DNA of 64,000 bases from contig OY757024.1 in the NCBI GenBank assembly GCA_963580285.1, positions 120,466,045 through 120,530,044 of the forward strand, given 5' to 3'. Positions 24,163 through 37,000 of the stretch are shown one piece after another (the stretch's first letter is position 1; every line of letters begins with the position of its first letter). The notes beneath the pieces are model-generated. The model had not been told where the DNA came from. It ran no database searches and was given only the letters and a program-made list of their open reading frames with translations. Both the position numbers and the translations under genes were made by a program. Source of the stretch: Lucinisca nassula (Eukaryota > Mollusca > Bivalvia > Lucinida > Lucinidae).

Positions 24163-24440
24163 TTCGATTGTTCATTAATCGATTGCTTTACAATCGACCC
24201 AAAGTTACAACTACAGAAGCTTCCCGTCTGTTCTTGTCCACGTGACTCTTACTGACCATGTACAAAATCAAGGTACATTAGCAGCACTAGTTTTCTTCCA
24301 GTGACGTCAGAGCGATGTGTAAAAAGTAAAGTCTGGACTGGGCTCGTGTACTGGGACATTGGCAAACAGTGAAGACACAGATCAAATGCCATAGAACGCG
24401 GCGTCTGATCATGGTCTACATTGTTTGCCAACAGTAAGGG
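24163..24440. repeat. Dispersed repeat and hairpin upstream of the KY-like gene
   Basis: 24163-24260 pairs with 9490-9625. 24358-24432 is a hairpin between ggcaaacagtgaagac and gtctacattgtttgcc. Confidence 0.6.
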
Positions 24441-24469
24441 TTAAAAGAAACAACTTAAGGGGAATAGGA

Positions 24470-24640
24470 ACACCTTCAGGGGAGGCAAATCCTGCAAAAT
24501 TATGTTTGTTTCCTATGTCAATAGGGGTCAACTCTTAAAGGAAAAAAATGCTCCTGAGGAGCAAATTCTTTCCTTTCAGAGTAGACCCCCTTTTCAGTGG
24601 GACAGGGCTTATAGAAAAGCGAACAGGAAGTTCCAAGAGT
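24470..24640 (+). repeat. Repeat copy 1 flanking exon 1
   Basis: Contains aggggaggcaaatcctgcaa, aaattctttcctttcagagt and agacccccttttcagtggga; a second copy lies at 25615-25770. It may overlap the promoter or 5' UTR. Confidence 0.75.
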
Positions 24641-24786
24641 TGTCTCCATTTGAAAAATGTCGAAAAAATCTGCCAGGTGTTCCCATTCCCCTTAAGTCTC
24701 CGCTCAGGACCATTTTTCCCGCCTACACTCAGAAATAGTCAACCCGCCATGTAGTACTCTCAGTGCATTGATTTTTAGCAGGAAGG

Positions 24787-24993
24787 ATGGGTTGTTGCTC
24801 CTCGGTGCAGGTGTACATCAGTAATCCTAGCGGCGAAGACACACAGAATGTTAAAGGCTGTTTTATCTGGGGCTGTAAAGGCGGCAAACTTCAGCGGAAG
24901 ATTACACCTAAAACAGCACCACCCAAAGAGAAGAAGAAAATTGTGATACCTTCACCCTATATGTTCATGCACATAGATGAGCACGTGCGAAAG
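24787..24993 (+). CDS. KY-like gene exon 1 (start codon exon, residues 1-69)
   Basis: ATG at 24787 has a strong initiation context (A at -3, G at +4). The frame runs 69 codons to AAG followed by the donor gtaactg at 24994, so the intron is phase 0. Gly2, Cys3, Cys4 and Ser6 fit an N-myristoylation plus palmitoylation signal. The end reads YMFMHIDEHVRK, which continues naturally into exon 2. A stop (TGA at 24769) lies upstream in frame. The stretch gatttttagcag just before the ATG looks like a splice acceptor, so a noncoding first exon may lie upstream. Confidence 0.85.
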
Positions 24994-26622
24994 GTAACTG
25001 AGTGATGCCATACATATTAGCTCGCCTAATCAGGAAGCGTTATTGAACTACCCCGGCGTCGGCGCTAGCATATGCGTTTGCGTTCGGCATCCGAAACTGC
25101 GTTAAAGTTTTTAATATTTTTAAGATTGGTTCAGATTTGGTATGTGATAAACATACATCCAGTATTTTTTAGCAATTAGCGACCCATGCCTAAGACCTGA
25201 GACTTTGAAATTTTACGTTAACGTTTTTAAGAGCTTATAGCTTCCAAACCACACCAAGGATTCATTTCATATTTGGCAAACTGATAAATATACATCCAAA
25301 GTTTTCCAATACCCCCGCGCATGCCATAAACACAAGTTCAAGGTCGATAACTTAGAAATTTTATATTAAAGTTTTTTAGAGTAGATATTTGCCAAAACAT
25401 TTAATTGATTTGGTTTATATTTTAGCTCATATTCACCAAAACACATGGTGGATTTGGTACATGTTTGGTACAGATTTGGTATAATGGTGATGTGTAAAGG
25501 TCCAAAGTTTTATTCCACATTACCATCGTGCATGCCAATGGCTTCAAGGTCAAGGGCATGGACTTCGAAATCCTATTCTAAATTTTCATGTATTAATTTT
25601 ATAAGGAGAATGGATACACGTGAAGGGGAGGCAACTCCTGTAAAAGTATTTTTGTCTCCCATGTCAACAGGGATCAACTGTTAAAGGAAAGAATTTGTCC
25701 CTGAGAAGCAAATTCTTTCCTTTAAGAGTAGACCCCCTTTTCAATAGGATAGGGGCTATAGAAAATGAGATGTCATTTCATCTCAATGTCGGGTAAAAAT
25801 CCCACAAAATTGGAAGCAACGTCTCCAAAATGACCTATACAGTGTTGACGGGGTCTTTAAACCTCAAATCAAACAAAACAAACAAAATACTAAGTCTCAA
25901 AACAGTGTACTTATTGTGTCTATAGAACAATGTATAAGTATTCATAGGGTTGGCTGGATGAGGCGAAAGTGTGTTGTATCTTTTGTCACCGGGGCACCCA
26001 ACTGATATTGGCTTACAGTTGGGCAAAGCCTGCAAACGTTTGTGGGTGGGGGGATTATTATTTCTTGCACACCAGACAAGGAAATCCGTGATTTTACTCT
26101 GGGATAGAAATTTATTTTCTGACCCTGGTGTTCGGACCCAAAATCGAATATTACCGCGTGTTTGATAAATGCACTGGTTGAATACGACCTCGTATGTGCC
26201 GTCGTTAAGGTTGACGTCATGCACGTTACGTGACGTCACTGAACATTCCTGTAGTGTCATCAAAATATGGCGGACGTCGGTACTCTAAGTGACTGCAGCA
26301 TTAATAATCCGCGCAAAGAAATGAAGGTATGCAAGAAAAAGAATCGTATATGGGTGTGAGGAGCGGATAGAAAAATCCGTCCCTCGGGATCACTGTCCGG
26401 CATCACTCGGCAAGCCTCGTGATGCCGGACAGTGACCCTCGGGACGGATTTTTCCATCCACCCCTCACACACATAAAAGATTCTTATATTCTTATGTTTC
26501 TTCACTTTCTTTCATTTTGCTCTCCTGTCCCTTTCTTTCATCTACTCCACTATCTCTTCTCTCTTTCTCTGGGAAACGGCACAAAATGACCCACAAGGGT
26601 CAACATGTCGTTTAACCCCAAC

Positions 26623-26661
<39 letters not shown>

Positions 26662-28065
26662 GTCAGTCAACCAGTCAGTCAGTCAGTCAGTCAGTCAGTT
26701 AGTATCTTTATTTTACTATATATTTTAATTTTTCAGTTGTAATGAAAATTCTTTAAGCAACAAAGCGCAATGTTTTCTTTGTTTGATTCGAGGTTTAACG
26801 TCCCTGTCAACACTGTATAGTTCATTTTGGAGACGTTGCTTCCAGTTTTGTGGGACTTTTACCCGACATTGAGATGAACTGACATCTCAAGCCCCGTCGC
26901 CCTTAGAAACCAACAGGACTCGCACCGCTTTGCCTGGGCAACCTTAGATCCTATAAGCGGTTTACTAGAACTCATATGCGGTCGGTTTCAGCTCTGCGTG
27001 GAAGCATCATGCATCCCATCTATTTCTTCAAGCCTCGATGGGCGGTGGCCTCATAGCGTAATCTAGAAATATAAGTGATTGTTTGTGCTTGGGATTAAAA
27101 ATATGCCAATCCTTGTGGGTCATATAGTGTCGTTTCCCAGTGAAAAGAAGGGATTAAACACAGGGATAGGTGAGAAACAGGAAATGGAAAGGTGAAGATA
27201 CAGAAGAATATAAGACTCTTACATGGGTGTGAGGGGTGGATAGAAAAATCCGTCCCAAGGGTCACTGTCCGGCATCACGAGGCTTGCCGAGTGATGCCGA
27301 ACAGTGATCCCGAGGGACGGATTTTTCTATCCAGCCCTCACATCCATATTGGATTCTTTTTCTTGCATACCTTCCATTTCTTAGCGCGGAATTTCAATGC
27401 TGCAGTCACTTCGGTTACCAACGTCCGCCATATTGTGTTGACACTGCAGGAATGTAAAGTGACGTCATGGATCGTGCATGACGTCAACCTTTAACGACGG
27501 CGCACACAAGGTCGTAATCAACCAGTGCATTTATCAAACACGCGATTATATTCGATTTGGAGTCGGAACACCAGGGTCAAAACATAAATTTCTGTCCCAG
27601 GGTAAAATTGCGGATTTCCTTGTCTGGTGTGCAAGAAATAAAAATTCCCCACTCTCCTCTTTCCTTCTACAAGGAAGTAGACCTTGCCCGACAACTGTAA
27701 GCCAGTTTCCGTTGGACCCCCAAGTGACGTAAGATACATGACGCCTCACCCAACAACCCCAAATCTAGAAATAATGTATATCTTGGAGAATTTTATGGAT
27801 AGCGGATTCAGTTCAGTGCATTGCTTAATCTTTTTGCAAATAGTGCAGGCCCTAATCTGACGCCACAAAATGCGGCGATCAATCTGGGCCTCTACTTTTG
27901 CTAGTGTCCCTTTTCAGCTCTGATGCTACTCGCCTGATAAACCAGGGATTGCAGGATCGATCCCGGGCTTCTCCAGATTTTCGGATGAGTATTTAAACTG
28001 AGGTCCCATCTCTGTATGACCTAGTTTTTGGTGGGACGTAAAACTGAAACCCACTCACTCACTCA

Positions 28066-28096
<31 letters not shown>

Positions 28097-31000
28097 CGGT
28101 GAGCTTATAGTATGGCAAGGCTCGGTTGTCTTTTGTCTGTTTGTCAACATTTTCAATCATCTTCTCCTCTGAAACCACTAGGCCGATTGAAGTCAAATTT
28201 CATATGGAGCATCTATGGGACGAGGGAACGAAAGTTTGTTCACGTGGTCCAGGTGACATGACCAAGCTGGCCGCCATGCCCATATATGGTAAAAACCCTT
28301 CAAATATCTTCTCCTCCCGAAATAAATGGGCCAATTTTCATGAAACTGGGTATGTAGCATTTGGGCCTGGGGCCCATTATAGTTTGTTTAAATGATGACC
28401 CTCGGATGACCTTGACCTATTTTACCCAATGTCAAATTTTGTCACATAGACTTTTGTATGGGAAAAAGTCGATTTTTTTCGGAAACTATTGCAGCCTGTG
28501 ATCTGAAAATCGGTAGATGCAATTAGTTAAATTAGTGGATGAAACTACATGAGTATTCAAGGTCAAGGTCATTCTTTGACCTTGGCCCAAGGTAATTCAT
28601 ATATGAAAATTGAAACTTATTTTCCTCAGAAACCACTAAGCCATTTGCAACCAAATTTCATATAAATGAGTTTGGTCACAACTAAGATGGCCGCCATGCT
28701 CATATAAGTTAAAACCCTTCAAAACTCTTCTTCTCCCGAACCAGTGGGCCGATTTCATGAAATATGGTATATAGCATTGGGGACTCGGGCACATCACAGT
28801 TTGTTCAAATGATAGCCCTCGTTTGACCTTGACCTATTTTATGCCAAGGTCAGATTTAGTCACATAGACTTTCGTATATGAAAAAGTCAAATCTAATATT
28901 TTACGGAAAGTATCTCAGTCTCTGATCTGGAAATTGGTAGATGCAGTAAGCTATATGAGTGGATGAAACTGTACGAGTATTCAAGGTCCAGGTCATTCCT
29001 TGGCCTAAGGCCTTTCAGATATGAAAAGTAAAACTGATTTTCCACTGGAACCTCTGGGACGTTTGTGACCAAATTTTATATAGAAGCTTATTGAAACATA
29101 AAAAAATGAAAATTTATCAATATGAGTTTTGTCACATGACCATTATGGCATCTTGCCCATATAAGGTAAAAATCTTCTTCTCCGGAACCAATGGGCCAAT
29201 TTTCACGAAACTTGGTATGTAGCACTGAGGACTGGGCCCATTATAGTTTTTCATATGATGACTCCTGGATGGCCTTAACCTATTTTACGCTAAGGTCAAT
29301 ATTTGGTCGCATAGACGTTTGTATGGGAGAAAGTAAAAAAAAAAAGTGTATTTTTCGGACACTATTGCAGCCTGTGACCTGAAAATTGGTAGATGCAGTT
29401 AGCTAGTTGAGTGGATGAAACTACTTGAGTATTAAAGGTCAAGGCCATTCTCTGACCTTGGCCCAAGGTCATTCAGATATGACAAATTAAAGCTTATTTT
29501 TCACAGAAACCACTGCTGCATTTGTAACCAAATTTCACATGATAGCTTTGAGGAACTAACAATTGAAAATTTAGTAATAAGAGTTTGGTCACATGACCAA
29601 TACATGGCCACTATTCCCATATAAGGTAAAAATAATCCTCAGAAATCTTCTTCTCCAGCACCAAAGGACCCATTATCAGGTCACATGACAATGGTGGCTA
29701 CCATGGCACAAATCCTAAAACAAAAAAAATAACTTCTCCTCAGAAATGAAATGGCTCCATAACATCACATGATCAAGTCCGTGAAATGAACATCCCACTA
29801 AACCCCACTTTATACAGGGAAAACTGGGGTTTACGGGGATATACATCATTTTTCTTATTTCTGCTCCAGACATAGGTTGTGGGTACTCATGAGGCGGTTC
29901 TTACAAGCACGCACAACCTATGTTTGCAGTATAAATAAGACAAATGTCACCGATTTTCATCAGAAAAGTAGCCATTTTGGAAAAAATGCAATATGCGCAC
30001 GGGTGTGTTATCATAACGAACTCTCGGCAATCATGTGAGCGGCTCATGACCATTGGTCCTCTGGTTTAAGTTTCCATTCTGCAATATTTTAACCATCTTT
30101 GGTTCTATTTAAGACCCCACCAGATGTGACTAAGAATGTGAAAAGTTTGGCAGCATACTTGACAGAGCCCTGCAAGTCAGACCTGGAGAAGGCGAGAGCT
30201 TTCTACTATTGGATCTGTAATAATATAGGGTAAGTTTTGTTATTTATAGAGGATCTTGCATGAGTGCACATCTATTATTGAATTATTAAACTAGTTGGGG
30301 AAAAGGGATAAAATGCGAAGTTTTGTCGAGCATTTTATACCTTTTTCTCAACAAGTTAAATAAATTCAATAATACATAAAGACGAATATAAGATTCTATT
30401 TATCATATGCCATTTTATTCACTTTTGTTTTTAAAAAATGTCAGTATTCCGCCATTAGTAAACGCTACGTCGTTAAGGACGTCGTAAGTGTTTCGTTACG
30501 CGGCACATCTAACTAATTTGCATATTTAATCCACTAGAGTATTATCGAATTTATTACATGGCGTTATTTTGCTCTCAGACACGACGTCATAAAATAAAAA
30601 TTAATACTTTTACACACCAGATAAGGAAACCCTGGACTTTATCCTAGGTTAGAAATTCTTATTCTACCCAGGTTATCCCACCTAGTGATAGGATAAAGTC
30701 AAGAATTTTCAAGTGTTTGATGTGCACTGGGTAAATATGACGTAACGTACGTACCGTGACGTCAGAAACACCGCATTTAAGTTGTCATCAAAATTTGGCG
30801 GACTTCGACAGTCGAAGTGGCTGCATGATAAAAGTCCACTCTCAGAATTTAATGTAAGATATGCAAGAAGAAGGATCTTGCCGAGTGATCCACTATGACA
30901 AGACCTTTTGCTGATGTCTCTTTAAATTGATATTAGCCTATAGTAGGTAAATGCGATCAGCGAAGACTCAGATCAGACTGCACGAATGTACAGGCTGATC

Positions 31001-34000
31001 TGGGTCTTCACTGGTTGCTCAAGACGTTTTGCAGAATGGGATTTGAGCCGGCGCATGACAAAATCTACAATTAGACCGGTGCGACCAGCAGAGAAATGAG
31101 TGTTTGTGTTTTACGTCCCACCAACAGCTAAGATGACACGGAGACGGGAACTGAGTTTAAAGACTCATCCGAAAATCTGGAGAAGCCCGGGATCGATCCT
31201 GCGACCCCTGGTTTACAAGGCGAGTAGCGTAACCACTGCACCACGGAGGCTTATAGGTGCGACCGGCAGAGACTCAAATCAACCTGCACATCCATCCACT
31301 ATGACAAGACCTTTTGCTGATGTCTCTTTGGATAGATGTCAACCTATAGTAGGTACATGCGATCAGTGAAGACTCGGATCAGACTCTGCGAACGCGCAAC
31401 CGGATCTGATTCTTCGCTGGTCGCTCAAGACTTCTTGTATATTTTGTCAAGCGTTGGCTCAAATGAAAGACATGCAATAAAATTAATCTAGCATGGGTGT
31501 GAGGATATGTAGAAAAATCTGTCCCCCGGGATCATGTTCCACCATCACTCGTGATGCCGGACAGTGACCCTTGGGACGGATTTTTCTATCCACCCCTGAC
31601 ACCCATGTAATATTCTTATATTGCTCTGCACTTGAGAATGTTATGCGAGGTCTGATAGGATACTAGTGGTTAGTTGATGATTTATTATTCTTGAGGATTA
31701 CCCGGTACATAATCAATCATGATTTTCCATGATTGATTAAACATTTTCCATGACTAATTAAACATTTCTCTTTATATGCTTATCTAACAAGCTTTTTTTT
31801 AGGTTTTACGGCTCTTTCAATATCATGTCACTTATTTCGAGCCGATCGTTAATCGGAGATTGGCTAAAACCGGAGTAACCGGAGAAAATCTACCTCCTAA
31901 CTCAGCGAGGCTCGAGACAAATACTGCAACAGAAGTATCCTCACAAGTGTCGTGACAAGTGAAAATGTAGCTTCGGACATATGGGCCCCGTCAAGCGATT
32001 TTGGTACTTATCGCCTATGCGAGCAGCGAAGGTTCAGGCGAGCCTGCGCACCCGCGCAGTCTCGCCAGAACCTTCGCTGCTCGCTCATACAAGCAGTGAA
32101 TCAAGAGGAACCTTCAGACAGAAAGCCATATCCATGGCCCCTCTGAATGGCTGGGCATGCGCAGTTAAAATTTGTCATGACGGAATGCTCGAAGACCCAA
32201 ATTCGCTTGGCGGGGCTCATTTATGTATCGTGAAGACAAACTATCCTGCTGTCCCACCAAAAACAGAGCTCAGCCTTCGCATTCAGCATATTCAGTAAGT
32301 ATAGGTATAAGGGGTGTCCTTTTTGCGCGCATTTAAGACTCCTGTTGGCCCGCGCGTATGCGCGGGTTGGTCGGAGTTTTCAGCGGGTGCATATGTCTGT
32401 AGACACACTTTTGGTCAAACAAAATTACAAACTGAGACTGCATTGTAATCCAGGAGTACGTTCTATTCGTTTGTGTATTTTATAAGACAAAGAAGAAAAT
32501 CACATTACAGTCTAACAGATCAACAAGCGTCTAATGGATTATAAAAATGTTCTTGGATAAGACACGAGATCAGCTTGTTTTATACAGGAGAGTTTTTAAT
32601 TGATTTGACTTTCTTAAAAATTACATAGTTGCTTAAAACAGGTCGCTGTTTACAGGAGGCCACTATGACAGGTTTTAATGTATTCAGTTTGAGGGAATTA
32701 GTAGGGGTATTTGCATGTGCTCATTGCAATAATTGATCCCATTGCTCTTGGTTAAAGGTATGATCCCCACTACATGTACCCTAAGAGGGACAGCCCACTG
32801 GACCCTAACACGATACTGAGGCACGGAACAGCTTCCTCATCTGAAGGTTATACCAATCTATTCTCATCTTTCTGTAGGTATGTAGACGATATTCATTGGT
32901 CCAGATATGGAGGACAGATGTGGATACATTACAACCTCATTATAACACGGTTCGTTATAACACGGTTTGGATACAACGCGGTTTCAATGTGGATCCCAAA
33001 ACGGGATCCCAAAAATGTATAGCTCACCAATTATAAGGATCCCAAAAAATATATAGATTATTTAGAAAAATGACCATAAATGGTCATTTTTCTATATAAT
33101 CTATACATTTTTGTTTGGATATAACAAGGTTATTTAACTAAGACGGTTCCTGCTTTGGATCACATTTATAATGCTATAAAGAGGTTGTGGTGTAATAACC
33201 CCATTGTATACTGCGGGACTCTTCCATTGTTAGCTGTTGGATGAGTCCATTTGTCAGGTCTTTCTTTTCTTTTTTTGATGGAAATTTTTGTTAGCAAACT
33301 GTGTATACCCTGATCAGATGCCACATTTTGCGGCGTCTGATACGGGTCAACACTGATTGCCCTTGTTCCTGGTATGAATGGGCTAAAGGTTAATTGTCTC
33401 AATTTCTTGTAAGAAGGCAAATGTAGGTACTTGTTAGAATCGCCTCATTGATGCTATACTGATTAGTACTCCATCATAAGCCCACCTGGACAGCTCTAGG
33501 TAAGCTGAAGCCATGACCTGTTGTCCGTCGTCTGTCGTAATTCCGTCCGTCGTCCGTCCGTCGTTAGCTTTTCTCATTTTCGACATCTCCTCCCGAACCG
33601 GAAGTCAGATTAAGCTCATACCTAGTGGGAGGCGTCCTGGTGATAATAAAATGGTTCCGTTCGGGTTTCCAAGCCATGTGGCCCAATGAAGCAAACAGGG
33701 TTTATATACATGGACGGTGCGATACTTTACGTTGATAAAATGCTATGTTGCAAACGACCGTGACTACAAGCCCTGGTTAGAATTAAAAAAAAAAAAACAT
33801 ACTATGATAAGAATGGCAACATAGATGGTGGCATATATATGGCGTCCCCGGCACATCGGCCGCAGCCGACAAGCAGCGCGAGATGCCAAATTTCGGCTGT
33901 GCAGAGAGCATGTGGCGAAAACCGATGTCCAAACATCATACACCCCGCAAGGTAGTTAGTTAGTTAGGTAGGTAGGTAGGTAGGTAGGTAGGTAGGTAGG

Positions 34001-37000
34001 TAGGTAGGTAGGTAGGTAGGGAGGGAGGTAAGTAGGTATGTAGGTAGGTAGGTAGGTAAGTAGGGATAGGTGGGTAGGTAGGGTAGGTAAGTTAGGTAGG
34101 TAGGTAGAGTAGATAGGGTAGGTAGGTAGGGGGAGCTGGGTAGGTAGGTAGGGTAGGGTAGGTAGGTAGGTAGGTGGGGTAGGGTTGGGTAGGGTAGGGT
34201 AGGGTAGGGTGGGGAAGGGTAGGGTAGGGTAGGGTAGGGTAGGGTAGGGTAGGGTAGGGTAGGGTAGGGTAGGGTAGGGTAGGTAGGGTAGGGTAGGGTA
34301 GGGTAGGGTAGGGTAGGCAGAGTAGGTAGGGAATGTCGGTAGAGTAGGTAAGAAGGTAGGTAGGCAGGTGGGTAGGTAGGTAGGTAGGTTGGTAGGTAGG
34401 TAGGTAGGTAGGTAGGTAGGTAGGTAGGTAGGTAGGTAGGTAGGTAGGTAGGGCAGGGGAGGGGAGGTTAGGAGAGGGGAGGGTAGGATAGGGAAGGGTA
34501 GGGTAGGGTAGGGTAGGGTAGGAAGGTAGGTACAGCAGATATGTAGGGAAGGGAGGTAGGTAAGGCAGGTAGGTAGGTAGGTAGGTAGGTAGGTAGGTAG
34601 GTAGGTAGGTAGGTAGGTAGGACTGGTAGGTAGGTAGGTAGGTAGGTAGGGTAGGCAGGTAGGGTAGAGTAGGTAGGTAGTTTTTTTGTTTGATTTGAGG
34701 TTTAACGTCCCCGTCAACACTGTAAAGGTCATTTTGGAGACGTTGCTTCCAATTTTGTGGGACTTTTACCCGACATTGAGATGAAATGACATCTCAAGCC
34801 CTGGCGCCCAATGAAACCAATAGGGTTTATTAGCATGGACGGTCCGCCTCGCACCGCGGTTCCTGGACAGGCTTAGATCCACTAAGCCGTTTACCACTAA
34901 TAGTGTGTGGGCTTGATTCAGCTCTGCGTGGAAGCATCGTGCAGCCCATATATTTCTTCAAGCCCCTATGGGCGGGGGCCTAGAGTAGGTAGGTAGGTAT
35001 GTCAGGTAGGGTAGGTAGGTAGGGTAGGTAGTTAGGGTAGGTAGGTAGATAGGTAGGTAGGTATAGATAAGGTATGGTAGGGTAGGCAGGTAGGGAAGGT
35101 AGGTAGGTCATGTAGGGTAGGTAGGTATGTAGGTAGGTAGGGTAGGGTAGGCAGGTAGGGCAGGTAGGTAGGTAGGTCAGGTAGGGTAGGTAGGTAGGGC
35201 AGGTAGGCAGGGTAGGTAGATAGGTAGGTAGGTTGGTGGGGTAGGGTAGGGTAGGGTAGGTAGGTAGGTAGGTAGGTAGGTAGGTAGGTAGGTAGGTAGG
35301 TAGGTAGGTAGGTAGGTAGGCAGGTAGGTAGGTAGTAGTTAGGCAGGTAGTGTAGGTAGGTGGGGTAGGTAGGGTAGGGTAGGGTAGGTAGGTAAGGTAA
35401 GGTAAGGTATGTATGTAGGTAGGTAATGTAAGGTAATGTAAGGTAAGGTAGGTAAGGTAAAGTAAGGTAAGGTAGGTAAGGTAAGATAAGGTAGGTAGGT
35501 AGGTAGGTATGTTTGTATGTATGTATATGTTTGAGTCTTACGTCCCACCAATAGCTAATGCCACATGCAGAATAGACCTCGGTTTAAAAGTAGAAGTAAA
35601 AAAAAGATCAGGAATCGATACAATTAACTAACTCCACCCATTAAAGACACCAAAGGGAAAAAAACACAAACAATAAGCGACCAGACCATAATTGAAACCT
35701 AAATAAAGGAAGGCCATAAGGACAGTTACTTTCCCACAAAATGGCCAAATGGCCATCCAAAATAAAAAGACACAAGTGATACACACAGTAAGTAACAAAC
35801 AGCAACATAAATAAACCGCCACAGAAGAACCACCTTGGAACGGTCAGTGGAAAGATTTCCACTGGGGGGCTTAAATCGATTTTACGTGGCCACAATTCTC
35901 GCCCTTACTTCCGTCGCGATTTAGAAAAATAATTTGTTCAGTCCACATGAAGGCCTCCTAACTCATCAGTGCAACATCTCCGTGAATACAAATAATCAAA
36001 GAACCACAGAGCTGAGACAACGTTGAGGACTCGACAGCAAGAAACCACTGAAATGCTGGAGCAAAAGAAAACCAACAGTTAGACTCGGATGGGGCCGACC
36101 AGAGACAGAGCTTCAGGCACGAACCAACCTTACTTTGAATTAGATCTCTCTAATTCTCAATAAGCCTTTACGTTGGAACCGTCATAGAATCTTAGGCCTG
36201 ACCCACCGGCGTGCAATTAAAGAGGGAAGCAAAGTGTCAACCGTGATTGGGTTAACTACCATTCATGCAGTCTGTCGAATATTATCCATGTTGTACCCAA
36301 TCTTTTTATATCGAAGAATGATTTTACGAAATTGGGTGCTAAGGTCATTGTGGTTATATATTTTTCTGAATTTATATACTAAGTCACCATAAAATTCGGG
36401 TTCCGATAGACCTTTTTGAAGAAGAGATTTAAGTCAAATATTGAATTTTGAAATTAAATCAGAATGGCGTCTATAAAATTTTGAAAAGGCTTTGCGTAGT
36501 TTATGGTACCGATAACCCTGATTAAGAAGTTTAGCCGTTAATAATTTATTACGAGTGTTGAAGTCAGTTACATGACTGCACACTCTAGCAAATCGAATTA
36601 ATTGCGAAACATAAACGCCATAGGATGGCGCACGAGGAACATCACCATCCAAAAAAGGAAAATTTACAATCTCAAAATCAGTCATCGCGTTTATCATAAA
36701 TTTTGCACGATACAAACCCATCTACAATATGTAGATGTAAATCCAAAAACGGGGCCTCGGTATCAGAAGAATTCGCTTTATTTAACTGAAGTTCTTGGGG
36801 GAGGGGGGGGGGGGGGGTAAATTTGACTGATCAAACCATCGAAATAGGTATTATCAATATTTAATAGATCATCTAAATATCTAGAAGTGGAGCTAAAAGC
36901 TTCAATAATTTCAGATTGGTTATCAATGGAAAGCGACAACATGAAGTCTCTTTCATAACAATACAAGAATAGATCAGCCACAAGAGATGCACAATTCGTA

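Noticed and set aside
24502..24754. Two short frames just upstream of exon 1
   Set aside because: They lie partly in a repeat that recurs at 25615-25770 and show no domain.
26260..27494. Paired frames on opposite strands reading RVTVRHHEACRVMP
   Set aside because: Both are translations of the family-C hairpin in opposite orientations.
31085..31257. Minus-strand tRNA gene
   Set aside because: It has box A and B but repeats elsewhere as part of a SINE body.
31981..32298. Extra coding exon of the KY-like gene between exons 2 and 3
   Set aside because: The same frame occurs in the dispersed repeat at 57968-58240, and exons 2 and 3 already join in phase.
33956..34732. 258-residue Leu/Pro/Tyr/Thr-rich minus-strand open frame
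   Set aside because: It is only the translation of the GTAG/GGGTA tandem tract and carries no domain.
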